Shown piece after piece: positions 45,049-56,050 of a stretch of DNA of 64,000 nucleotides. Source of the DNA: Cephalopachus bancanus (Eukaryota; Chordata; Mammalia; Primates; Tarsiidae). The notes below the pieces were generated by a model, which had not been told where the DNA came from, did not search any database, and saw only the letters and a program-made list of their open reading frames with translations. Location of the stretch: NCBI GenBank assembly GCA_027257055.1, contig JAPVLO010000073.1, positions 5,694,501-5,758,500 on the forward strand, written 5' to 3'. Position 1 is the stretch's first letter; the number at the start of each line of letters is the position of its first letter. The translations under genes were made by a program, and so were the position numbers.

Positions 45049-46659
45049 ATCCTACTCCTTTGTTTAGACAGCATAAAAAAACTATTCAAACCAAAGCATC
45101 CAGTGTTTGTGCTTAAGTTAATTGATTTTTTTCTTAAAACTAGAGAATCTTTCAACTTGAGAAATTTTTTTTTAAAGTTAATGTTGGACCATATCCATAT
45201 CTAAGGCCTTCCATTTCTTTAAACTTAAGTAAACTAAATAAGTCAATTGTATAAAACAAGAATGATATATGACACATCACAACTAATTTTGTACTTGCTG
45301 CATGTGTATTTAATATAGAAACTTCAAATTGAGGTTCCTCTCTTGTGGTTTAATATTCTTCTATATCACCTTCTTCTTTGAAGGTAAAGAGATTTCTCTT
45401 TTAAATGTAAAGGTCAATTATAGCTCAAAGACTTGAAGAAATCAATATTCCATTTATAATTAAAGGTTACAATTTAGAGGAAGACTTACAATATAATAAT
45501 TTAAAATCCAATAATGAAGGCATGAGAAGTGGTCTAGGTAATCAAATCTTACATTTAAAAATGTAACTAATAAAATAACTCTAAACAACTTCTTAAAAAC
45601 ATTACAATTTTTATTATCATTTAACATTAGGTATAAAGTCTGTTCCAATCACTAACTGAATTACTCATTTGTCTAAAAGTGATTCCAACCAATTGTCCAT
45701 GCCTATCTGTGTTTCACATAGCATTTTTAAAAAAGTAATCTGCTCTTATTCTCTGTAAAAGTTGTCTGTATTTTTTCTCTTAATACAGTCCTTAAGTATA
45801 AAACTTACTTTACTAAAGAATAATTTGATCAATTTGATATAATATGTATGCAAATTTGTGGGGAGGAATTCTTTCCTCTCCTGTATTAAGTAGATTGAAT
45901 GGTAGTGGACAGTCAATACTCTCTATTAATCCAAAAAGAAACATCATCATCAACAATCTGATACAACTACATCTGAGCAAATATATATAATATGAAAACG
46001 TCATAACCAGGGGCAATTTAGGATTAGATGGACAGGGTCAAACAGAGTCCATCAACAAATGAATAGCAACCTTATAAATCCAGACTCATTATGGTGGCAA
46101 AGGCAGGAATTAATAGTAAAGTTATTTCATTTAGCAGCTCAGCTCACAAGCAGATAAAATATTAACAAGATGATGAAATTCAAAAATCCCCTGGATTTTC
46201 TTTAAACTTCTCAATAGACATAAAGCACATCTTCTGCCTGTGCTCATATTATCTACCATGAGTTTCCAGTTCTCTTCATCACATCCAATTATAGGTGTCC
46301 ACACAGAGAAGGAAACCTAATCCAAAAGGAGCTACTCTTTAGGCTGGTGGTGATTTACATCTTTATGTCTTGGAAAAACATTGAATGGAGAAATCAAGCT
46401 CTTCTCTTTGGAATTAGGAAATGAAAAACAGAAGTAGCCAGCAGCTAGGAATGAGTCAAAAGACTGCATCCTGTGATGCCATGTAGCAGATTCTGTACCA
46501 AATGAGCTGTGGCAATCTAAAGCTATGAGAGGATAGAGTTCTCTGAGGTCCATTTGAATTCTAGTCCCTGAAGCTGTTCCTATTCTTAATGATTTTTCTT
46601 AAACAGCTAGCATGAGTGTCCCTTTCTAGCAACTGCATAAAACTAACAGACACTCACCA
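45049..46659. other. Unassigned AT-rich sequence
   Basis: No supported gene or repeat. Short minus-strand frames at 45460-45648, 45813-46016 and 46332-46553 show no recognised domain. Confidence 0.4.
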
Positions 46660-47480
46660 AAATTGCTCCTCTCATGTTCACCATTACCTTCAGTTGGAAA
46701 AATACAATGGTTATCCTATTTTTATTTGCTTATTGTAGCAACACTTCTTACTTCTAAAAATCATTTCTTTCACTCATCCTCCAAAGCCACATGCTCTTGG
46801 GTGACCTCATCTCTCATGGGCAATTCCTTCTCAGTCTCCATTGCCAGTCTCTCTGGCCCCTGAACAAGGAACGCCCAATATTAACTTCTTGGTTCATTCT
46901 TATATCTTTACTTACTCACTTGGTGATCTCATCATACATGTATTGGCTCACAATTCCTAAAATTATACCTTCTACCCAGATATTTTCCCTGAATTCTAGG
47001 ATTTTATTCCAACTGCCTTCTTGCTACTTCCAACTGTATTTATCTTAAAAGCATCTTATACTGCTCAAAACTAAACTTCCAAGTATCCATCTGAACCATG
47101 CTATACTGACACTTGTCTCCATTTAGTAAATGACAATTTCATTCTTCTAGTTGTCTACAACAAAAACTATGGCATAATGTCTGACTCCTCTTTTTATCAT
47201 GTATTGCATATTCGATTCATCAGTGAAGTTTGGTTGTATCTTCAAAATATACCTACAATCTGACTACATCTCAGTATGTCCAAATTTTCACTTTAATCCA
47301 AGTCATTATTATCTCAGTGCATTAGCTTTTGCACTGGTCTTACCTTCCACTATTGTGCCCTACAAAATATCCCAACACAGCAGCCACATCATCTTTTTCT
47401 CAAAGTTCATTGTGTCATTTCTCTACTCCAAACCATCTGATGATCTTACTCAAGGTAAAAACCCAAATTACTTCACCAAG
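46660..47480 (+). repeat. L2 reverse-transcriptase-region fragment
   Basis: Sense-strand text parallels the 3' half of the L2 open frame: 'gtctgactcctctttttatc', 'gtatcttcaaaatataccta', 'caatctgactacatctcagt' and 'cacagcagccacatcatctt'. The frame 47199-47516 retains scattered L2 residues (SVKFGCIFKIYLQSDYIS) but no catalytic motif. Ancient and inactive. Confidence 0.6.
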
Positions 47481-47519
47481 TACGTACGGGATAGGTCTTT
47501 GACTCTAGTGCTTTAGTTT

Positions 47520-48040
47520 GGTACTGTACAGAAAAGAGTTAATTTTTACTGTTATCCTTAGAAAGGTCTGCTTGTAAGGTTGGTCCCCAAACGGCATCTG
47601 GGAACTTAGATTTGGGCAGGGTTCTCACCACCCTAACTGATAAGAATGGCAGCGCCCTGAGCATAAACTGATTGCTAAGCATTTGCTTTCTTTCTAGAAA
47701 GTCAGGGAAAGGCTGCCTACATGACCAACTCCACAAAAAGCCCTGGGAGCAGTTTCTAATGAGCTTTTTTGGAAGATGACATTTTACACATGTTACTACA
47801 GCACATTCCTGGGATAATTAAGCATGCCCTGTGTGATTCCACTGGGAAAAGATTATGGAACCTTGTGCTAGGTATTCTCCAGATTTCACCCCCTGCATCT
47901 TTTCCCTCTGCAGCTTTTGCTCTGTATTGTTTTGCTGAAATAGATTGTACCCATGCGTACAACTATATTCTTAGTCCTGTGAGTCCTCCTAGAAAATTAT
48001 GTAACCTGGGAAGAGGGTTCTTGGGGGAATTCCTAATCCA
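47520..48040 (+). mobile_element. Endogenous-retrovirus LTR-like fragment
   Basis: Blocks recall an old mammalian ERV LTR: 'gtactgtacagaaaagagtt', 'gtctgcttgtaaggttggtc', 'tttgggcagggttctcacca', 'gtgattccactgggaaaag', then a 3' part 'attgttttgctgaaatagat' and 'gtcctgtgagtcctcctaga'. The family is not assigned with certainty and ends are not defined. The opposing frames 47756-47962 and 47769-48089 are by-products. Confidence 0.5.
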
Positions 48041-48440
48041 GGAAGTCACTGAACTCTTACTGAACACCTACTATGTGCCAAAGTACTAGGGTTGTACTTC
48101 AACCCTAATGAGCTGAGCTGGATCATAGATTATAGTTTAGATTTTATTTATTTATTAATTTAGCCTATCTCCTTTAGAATATAGATTTTTGATGTTGTTG
48201 CTGTTGTTTTTGTTTTCAAACTGACACAGCCACATTCTGCCCCAGAGCTCCTTCCTCAGAGGTCTCCCCTTTATCAGGATGCAATTCTATGCATAGTCAC
48301 ATAATAGAACTGGGGAAGAAAAAAACTCTGTAGAAGAGAAGAGAACACAGGAGCTATAAGCACTCAGGCTCCAGGGCCTCCAGCTTCATGGTAATTTCTT
48401 TACATCACTCCAAAGTGAACAAGTGGGGGACCCCTGATGC
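48041..48440. other. Short L2-like tail and unassigned DNA
   Basis: 48040-48110 contains 'gaacacctactatgtgccaa', a typical L2 reverse-strand tail. The rest is unassigned. Confidence 0.45.
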
Positions 48441-48903
48441 AGACATTATTGGGAGCCGGCCATGGAGGCCTGCCTGAGCGTTAGGGATCCAGGTGGGCTG
48501 CGGACCTTGAGACCACCAGACTGTTTCAGGAGCTGAAGGCCCATTCCCTCCTCCTTTCTTTGTTGTTTAGCATTACCCACTGGTAGGGATTTTAACGATC
48601 TAAGCATGAAGTTCTGAGAATATGACAGGCATGGCTGACTCCAGGGATCCGTTGTTCCCGTTTCTCACAGACTGAGGTTTCGGCTTTAAAACTTAACACA
48701 GTTCAAACTCAGATCACATTTGGGAGCCTTATACGTGATACAAGCTTCTTTATAAGATTTAAAAATATATTTGTAGAATTAGTATATACATTTAGAGGGC
48801 TGTTTCCAGCTTTAGATGGTTATCTAGGGTTACCAGAAACTTTGGGCTGGGCCACATTCCTAAGGGCCCAGCATCCATTTTAGGCTGGGCTGCATTCTTT
48901 TAA

Positions 48904-48983
48904 TACGGTTCTTTAGTTACAATTAGTGTAAGTTTTTTCTACATACGGTTCTTTAGTTACAATTAGTGTAAGTTTTTTCTACT
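48904..48983 (+). repeat. 40-bp tandem duplication in LTR U3
   Basis: Units at 48904-48943 and 48944-48983 both read 'tacggttctttagttacaat' then 'tagtgtaagttttttctac', differing only at the final base. The identity suggests a late duplication. Confidence 0.95.
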
Positions 48984-49556
48984 TATAATAGAAACTGAAT
49001 TCATAGAAAGTATTGCTACGTCAGGGAATTATGTTAGTCTAAGCATGATCAAACATGATACTATAAGGTTTTATAAGAATACAGCTAACTTTTGAAATTT
49101 CATTGTTCCCACCTTCTACTAATTGTGATTTTGGCTTTAGTACAATTACAGTTTGTGTTTGGGTTTCATTTTAGAAGCTTTATTGCTGATGATCAGCCTT
49201 ATATATCAGGATTAGGAATTAGAAACTTTTATAGAAATTAAGATAGATACATAGGATTTTAGAATACTCATTTTGTTAAGAGATCATAATCAATTGTTCC
49301 TGGAAATGGCCCAGCGTGATCTTTGGACTGGGCCACATTCTTTAGGAACTGGTTTGACCTATAATTAAGAGTTTTTTATCGTATAGGTAAAGTTAACACA
49401 GAATAGAAAGATATTAGGATTTAAGTCAGTCATTAGGTGTTGGGTATGCATAAGTTTTAGAAGTTATTGATTATTAGGATTTTATGATATTAAAACTGTT
49501 GTATTGCTTTTGAGGAACATAAACCAAGCATAAGGAACAGTGAGATAATTTTGGGA

Positions 49557-49740
49557 TTGTCCTTCCTCATGCTTGGGGAAAATGCCTGGTGGGTGAGGAC
49601 GCCCTCCACCCACCTGGCTTTGTGTTCATGTAAAACTCTTGTGATTTGATTGGGGTTGTCCTTCCTCATTCCTAAGGAAACCCCTGGTGGGTGGGGGACG
49701 CTCCTCACCTACCTGGCTTTGTGTCCACGTGAAAATTTGG
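49557..49740 (+). repeat. Diverged 99-bp tandem duplication immediately upstream of the LTR TATA box
   Basis: Units at 49557-49655 and 49656-49740 share 'ttgtccttcctcat', 'cctggtgggtg' and 'acctggctttgtgt'. They are more diverged than the 40-bp repeat. Placement just upstream of the promoter matches the position of retroviral enhancer repeats. Confidence 0.9.
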
Positions 49741-49770
49741 GATAAAAGACTCATGTTTGTTCCCAATAAA
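49741..49770 (+). promoter_or_regulatory. LTR TATA box and polyadenylation signal
   Basis: GATAAAAG at 49741-49748 is a TATA-like element and AATAAA is at 49765-49770. The 17-nt spacing implies that transcription starts around or just after the AATAAA, so R would be very short or the signal lies at its edge. Downstream 'cagagtccagtctctttctt' would be R/U5. Confidence 0.65.
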
Positions 49771-49899
49771 TGGCTTCTGCACTAGACAGAGTCCAGTCTC
49801 TTTCTTCCCTTCTATTCTCCCAGAATATTCGTCGACGCTGTCACATCTTCCAAGGGACCTCCTAATTCTCTTTGCAGGGGCTGGTCCCCTGCAAGACAT

Positions 49900-50591
49900 G
49901 ATGTCTTTTTTTCTTGATATATAGAGAAAAGAGATGGCTTTTCAAGGTTCTCATACTAGTTTTTACAATAGCATTAAGTTAGTCTTTGAATTAGAAATAC
50001 CCACTTTATGGTGTAATGAAGAAAGAAAGTCTACATATTTAGACCACTTTCTACCTGAAGCACAATAACAAATGTAAAAGGCATAAAACACAAATAATCC
50101 CATGCTACAATTAACCACTTATGATAAAAATAACCACCTAATTCTCTATTTCTACTTTTTTTTTTTAACCTCAGAAGACTGTCCTGCTTTTGTACAAAAT
50201 CCTGATTTGTCCACTACGTGCATTCTCATTCATGTCTAATCACTGCTTTTCAAGAAATATATTTTTATTTTTTAATTTTCATTTTTTAGGAAAAATATTT
50301 TTTTAAAAAACAGTAAAAATGATCAAGGAGATATGCATTGCTGTATGCAAGTGGACTAAGGTGATTAGGATCCTTGGGCCTAGAAATACAAAGATTTAGC
50401 CAATATATTAAGTACTATGAATAATTTTTTTTTTTTTACCAAATTCCTAAGCAGTCAGTAGTGATCACATGAATTGAAAATAAGAGACAGGTTTTGCATC
50501 AAACATAGCCAGCACTATGTTCCATAATATAGAGTAAACTTTAAAAAATGATCACGATAAATACAACACGTTGAAATTTTTCTATTTTTTG
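49900..50591. other. Unassigned AT-rich sequence
   Basis: Homopolymer-rich (T runs at 50158, A/T runs at 50270-50310 and 50427). No gene or repeat family recognised. Confidence 0.4.
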
Positions 50592-51120
50592 AAAAATCTG
50601 CATTAGTTTTCTATTCCTTTATAGCAAGATACAACAAACATAGCACCTTAAAACAATGCAAATTTATTTTTCCCATTTCTGTAGTTCAGAAGTCCAGGAA
50701 CAGCTTGCCTGGACTTGCTGCTGAGGCAAGCTTCAAATTCAAGGCATCACCCAGACTATAATGTTCATCTGAAGGCTCTAGAGAAAAATCCACTTCTAAG
50801 CTCATTCAGGTTGTTGGCAAAATCTAGCGTCTTGCAGTTGTAAGACTGAGATCCTCATCATCTTGCTAACTGTAGTCTAGCAGTCACTCTCAGCTCCTAG
50901 AAACCACCCACTATTCCCTGGCACATACGCCCTCCAGCCTCATAGCCAGCAACACAATCTCTCTTAGATCAGTCCTCTCATGTATCCAATTTCTTTCCAG
51001 AAAGAGTTCACTCCTTTCTAAGGGCTTGTGTGATTATAATCTCCCAATCTTAAGAATATCTTAATATTTGGGGATTTAACTGCACATGAAAAATCCCTTA
51101 TAGTAGCACCTAGGTTGCTG
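50592..51120 (-). mobile_element. MLT1-type (MaLR) LTR, reverse orientation
   Basis: Reverse-strand MLT1 text: 'gttttctattcctttatagc', 'accttaaaacaatgcaaatt', 'tgtagttcagaagtccagga', 'gaaggctctagagaaaaatc' and 'gggcttgtgtgattataatc'. About 530 bp is kept; a plausible start TG/CA boundary is not resolvable. Confidence 0.65.
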
Positions 51121-52539
51121 TTTCATTGAATAACTTGTGCACTTACACCAAGTACAGACAATCTTAGGGAGTATCTTAGACTTCTACCCGCCAGAAAGTT
51201 CTACTGCATATGTCTCAAAAAATTGGAGTTTTGTCAATGTTTCAAATCTTTGAGATTAGTAGAAATTAAGAATACTATTTTTCTAATCTTAACGTGGACC
51301 TTTGTACCTTTGTTAAAAACAGAACTGGGACTGGAAAAAGCACAAGTCTGCTGCACCATGGGAATTATTTGTTATGTTCTAAAATTTCCTTCTTATTTTA
51401 ATAACTCTTCTTCACATTTGTCTTGTTTGCTTTATCAGCTTTACCAATAAATGACATCTCTTTTCCTTCTTGTATTCTTTTCTCTTGGTTTAATTAGTAT
51501 TCAAATGTAATTGACCAAAATTCACAGGAGTGGTTCTCTATCACAAATAAGCTTCGAGAAGAGACACTGTCAACCAAGATAAAGGTGTAGGATATCTTGA
51601 TGAAATTAGAAGTATGGTAGACAGTAAGGAAGATATATTTAAAAATTAGAACCACAAGTAGAGTTTTAGGGGAGGATAACTTATGTATTGTTCTCAGTTT
51701 CAGAGAGAAGTTTTAGGTGTCAGGTTTTGATAAAACTGTAGAATAATATTAGAGAAATAATCAAATGCTAATTTTCTCACTTCCAATTATTTTGACTAGC
51801 TTTTAAAAAATAAGAGTTTAATTTTAATTCTTCAACTAGGTCATGATATGTGTATTTCCTGTTTCTTTCTGTGTTAGATAATTTGTTCCCTTTTACTAAA
51901 AAGCAACATCAAGGGCAAACCAGGAGTTCAATTCTTTAGTTTCTTCAGTTCCGTCCCCTTTAAATTTTTAGTAAGGACTAAAGTATTCAGCACAGTTTGA
52001 TTCACCAGGAAGCCCATTCGTTTTGCCTGACTTTGAACTGGTCAGTCAAAAGTTAAACTGAGTCATTTACCATATTAATATATAAACTATGACCTATTAA
52101 GGTAAATTTTGACTTGAGTTCAATGGAAGTCAAACAAAGTATTTGTAAAATATCTGTCCTATAGATAAATTCTCACATGCCATGGTAAGGCTTAAAGCAA
52201 AATTTTGCTGCCAAATTTTAAACTCTTGAAGGTAGTCTCTTTTGATAGAATCTAGGACACAGAGTACCATTTTGTTCCACATCTTCCCTTTTAATTCAAT
52301 AACTACAACAAAAGCTTCAACAAGGGTACTTTCTCCTAGAACAGGTCATGTTCTACAGATCAAAGCAAAGCAAAAATCAAATTTCAGTGATTTTATGTAG
52401 CAGCATAGATATGCAAAAGCAGTAATGTGGTAGACCCAATTATTTTAAGGATTAGGAAGGGAGATTTGATTCTTCCAAACTAGCCTCCTATAGCTTGTAT
52501 AAAGAAAGAATATAGAACCTCAGGATCAGATATTTCTAC
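51121..52539. other. Unassigned AT-rich sequence
   Basis: No supported gene or repeat. The frame 51223-51450 (+) shows no recognised motif. Confidence 0.4.
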
Positions 52540-52690
52540 CACTGTGACAGTGACAAGTTTATTTCAGTTTTATCTGTAAAATGGGGATAATATGTCATAC
52601 ATTAATGTTGTTGAATGAATGAAAGAAATATGCAAAATTCTTATTGCAGTTTATGGCACAGCATGAACATTAAATAAATATACCTTTATT
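52540..52690 (+). repeat. MIR SINE fragment
   Basis: Core text 'tatctgtaaaatggggataa' followed by 'ttgttgaatgaatgaaa' and a tail 'tggcacagcatgaacattaa ataaata'. Sense orientation. Confidence 0.65.
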
Positions 52691-53082
52691 ATGTTATCAG
52701 TAAAGAAAAGGTCCTTAACACATTGACACATAGGTTGCAATATTTTGTGGGGCAGCTAAATTTAACTATATTGCTGTGTCGTGCATGACCTGGGTTTTGT
52801 AAGCATGTCGGCTGCTATTTTTAACTTAGCTTGTTTTTCATTACTAAGTGTATACATATCTGCTGATTATGTGTGTGCTGATAATTTGCTGTGAACTGTA
52901 AAGTCAATTTAATAACTCAGTCAGGGAAAAGTGGATCTGTGAAGGTCAAAGTTGAAGTAGCTGTTTTAGTTTACCAAGTGAACATTCTGGCAGTATGAAA
53001 TGATGATTTCTATTAAGGAGTCTTAGTACCTTGTCCTTAATTCCGTCCCAGTTTAGAACTTCAACATGCAGTTCCTTTTATT
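52691..53082. other. Unassigned sequence
   Basis: Nothing recognised. Confidence 0.4.
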
Positions 53083-53225
53083 AGTTTTTTTTTTATTGCT
53101 GCTACAACAAATTACTACAAACTAGGTGACTAAAGTCATACAACTTTATTATCTTGCAGTTCTAAAGGTCAGAATTCTCACCTGGGTCTCACTGAGCTAA
53201 AGTCAAGCTGTTGGCAGGGCTGGGG
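53083..53225 (-). mobile_element. MLT1-type LTR 3' fragment
   Basis: Reverse-strand text 'attgctgctacaacaaatta', 'ctacaaactaggtgactaaa', 'ttattatcttgcagttctaa' and 'gggtctcactgagctaaagt' matches the MLT1 3' end. It stops abruptly near 53225. Confidence 0.75.
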
Positions 53226-54059
53226 TTTTTTTTCTGTTTTTGTTATTATAAAATTAATTTTTTTCTATAAGCAAATACTAAGGAATAAGAAGAAGTATAG
53301 ATGCTTGCTGAAATTTAGAAGGAGCCAGGTATAGCTAAACATTTGCTAGGTTAATCCCTCTATGAGTAAGGACTCACCATCATATTATTTCAGTGGAAGA
53401 AACTGATTTTAAAAAATTGTTCCTGAGAGTAATGTACTTCATCTGTAATCATTATCTACAAAGACTGATGTCATTTATCAAAAGAGGATTGTCAAATCGA
53501 TAATTTTCATGCAAGATGCTTTCTTCTCACCTATGGCTGAAGTACACATTCATTTGTGGATACTACCTGTTAAAGACAAACAAAATCAAGCTTATACTAG
53601 CTTAAGCAGAGTATTAGTAGGGACATAAAGAGACTCAGAACAAAATCATATGTGGAGCAATTGGAGAGAAATTTGGACCAAGAAAAGAAAACCCTTGATG
53701 GGTCTGGAAAACAAGAATATGGAAACAAGTTTGAATTGATTCAATATAAACTTTATAAGTTCATTCGTTGAGCCCGGGGGCCCATATTAGGTGTGAGAGT
53801 GGCATGCTAATGAAGACACACAATCTTCCCTCTTGTGGGGAAATAGACACATAAACAGATAACTTTAACACAATATATTAAGAGTTATTTTCAAGTTATA
53901 TTCATGATATTTGGTTTGGAAATTTTATTTTCAGGCTGTCATGAAAATGTGAGATTTATTGATGTGATGCCATTATGGTTTTATGTTCTCTAACTTCATC
54001 AGAATCGATGTTGGTTTGCTTGTTGTTTCTTCTCAAAGACTTCTTAAGGCTACTCCCCA
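53226..54059. other. Unassigned sequence
   Basis: Nothing recognised. Confidence 0.4.
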
Positions 54060-54200
54060 TTCACAACTCTAAAATGAAGATACTAATGATAATTAGACCA
54101 TAAGATTGTTTTGAGGATTAACTGAATTAGTTCATGTAAAATTGCATGTAAATAGCCTGAAATACACAGTTTAATAAATATTTGTTATTATTATTCTCAC
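54060..54200 (+). repeat. MIR SINE fragment
   Basis: Sense-strand core and tail: 'tctaaaatgaagatactaat', 'gattgttttgaggattaact', 'tgtaaatagcctgaaataca' and 'aataaatatttgttattatt'. Confidence 0.7.
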
Positions 54201-54219
54201 ACCTCTGGTTACTGGTTCC

Positions 54220-56050
54220 ATTTTCCTTCACCCCCTTTCTTCAGCTGATGACTGTTCCTCCAACTTTAAAGAGAATATAATGCATCAGCCTGAAATTTCC
54301 CCAACATTCCATCATTTAACCAACAAAGTATTTGTGTCAGTATCCATTTTTCTTCCTTGCTTCCTGTCACAAGGAAAGAGACCTGCCGTCTTCTCCTATT
54401 AAAATCTAATCTTTCCTCCAGTTCTCAAAAAATTCTTTTGTTTTCCCTTGGAAACTTTATCATCTTTGACCTTCAATCTTAGCATATTTTTTCCATCAAG
54501 TTTTGAACATGCTGAAGTCTCACCTTTCTTAAAACTAAACTTTTTGTGTATTCATATTCTTCTCACTTATTGTCTTTGTCTCTCCCATCCACTTTTTACA
54601 TCAAATGCTCCAAAGCAAATTCCACACCCCCTGTCTCTAATTCCTTGCCTCCTATTCGCTCCTCAAACTGTCACATTTTGGCTCTCACCCTCAGAAATTT
54701 CCACAAGAAAACAACCATTACTAAGCTCATTTTAACAATCTCATTGCTAAATGTCATGATTAGGTTTTAAGTTTTACTGTAGTTGACCTCTTTGCAGTAG
54801 TTGACACAGTTGTATACTCCTCTATTTTAAAAACTCTCTTTGGAAGACAGTGTAGTGATTTCTGAAAGAACTAGAAATTGACCTTCCATATGATCCAGCA
54901 ATTCCCCTAGTGGGAATAAACTTGGAGGAATTCAAATCATTCTATAAAACGAGATACCTATACACGTATGTTTCTTGCAGCTCTATTCACAATAGCAAAA
55001 ATATGGAGCCAACTGTGCTGCCCATTGAAGCTGGACTGGATAAAAAAATATGGTATATATACACAATGGAATATTATGCAGCCATAAAGGACAAACATAT
55101 GGACTTCACAGCAACTTGAATGGATTTAGCATCTATCATACTCAGTGATTTATCATAGAAATAAAGAACAGAATAGCATATGTTCTCACTCATAAGCGGA
55201 TCTTGAACAATTATCATAATACTATATGAAAGGCTTTGACAGTAGTGGGAAACTGCCACGGGATGAGGGGTGGGATTGGCAGTTGAGGGAAACTGCTAGG
55301 GGAGGGAGGGGCACACCTCATCAACAAGGGTACCTACATAGTCAACGTTTGTATACCTAACCCTGAATTGTACCCCACATCTTTTAAAAAAAACCCTCTT
55401 TCCTCTTTCATTGTGTTCATTGTGTGACATCATCCTGCATGCAACTTCCCCTTACCTCGGTAGCAGATAGGTTTTTCTTATTCTACCTGACCATCCATTA
55501 AATGGAGTGTCCTGGCCTTCCACTTTTCTCACTCTAAATATTCTCCTGGAAAATATGTATCTCTTTCTATATCTCCAATTACCATCTACATGCTGAAATT
55601 GCCAAACCCACAACTAATAACCGCCCCCAAAAATTATATGAGCTCCAGACTCATACACACCAATGACTATTGGTCATAGCCTTTGATACCCCATAGACAA
55701 CTTGAAATCAGCATGTCCAAAACTGGATTCATTATCTTACTCCACCTAATACCATGCCTATTTCTATTAATATTTTCCATAACTCAGTGAATAGAATGTC
55801 TGTCTACCCAGTTACTCAAACCAGAAACCTGGGGACATCTAGACCTATCCAATTTCAGTATCATCTTTGAAGGTCTAGTCTATAAATTGCCATCATAAGC
55901 TAAAGGACAGTCTCTTTAGCTATACAGTACACATTGCCGCCTATCATTCTCATATCTTCATATCTCCTAACACTGTCCTATTGATTGTGCTGACATGTAT
56001 CTTCCATTTCTTTGCATTCTAGAGGAATGATAATTCTCTTGACATTAGTT
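54220..56050 (+). repeat. L2 LINE fragment split by a truncated L1
   Basis: Sense-strand L2 text runs 54220-54830 and resumes at about 55402-56050. The first part includes 'gaacatgctgaagtctcacc' and, before the break, 'ctctttgcagtagttgacac', the decayed DNA of the L2 reverse-transcriptase LS-A-FDTVDH block. The second part includes 'acttgaaatcagcatgtcca', 'aaccagaaacctggggacat' and 'ctatccaatttcagtatcat'. No open frame of useful length survives. Confidence 0.6.
54831..55401 (+). mobile_element. 5'-truncated L1 with target-site duplications
   Basis: L1 DNA 54842-55390 flanked by AAACTCTCTTT (54831-54841) and AAACCCTCTTT (55391-55401), 10 of 11 identical. It starts inside the ORF2 C-terminal region ('gaccttccatatgatccagc'). 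The 69-codon frame 54910-55119 keeps IWYIYTMEYYAAIKD. The 3' UTR ends 'aaccctgaattgtacccc', the L1-B type. Confidence 0.92.

Larger units (their letters stand above)
48441..49899 (+). mobile_element. Solo LTR of a class II (ERVK-like) endogenous retrovirus, 1,447 bp
   Basis: The LTR spans 48447-49893. Direct 6-bp repeats AGACAT flank it at 48441-48446 and 49894-49899, the duplication length usual for class II (beta-like) retroviruses. It starts TATTGGGAGCCGG, where a TG start is expected and the second base has changed, and it ends CTGCA with the expected terminal CA. The start resembles the 'tgttgggagcc' opening of IAP/ERVK LTRs. U3 is long (about 1.29 kb) and carries internal duplications. 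Core promoter and polyadenylation signals are in place. No gag, pol, env or primer-binding site is present, so recombination between two LTRs probably removed the provirus. Confidence 0.88.

Noticed and set aside
47756..48089. Opposed frames of 68 and 106 codons
   Set aside because: They overlap on opposite strands inside an LTR-like repeat; neither shows a known motif.
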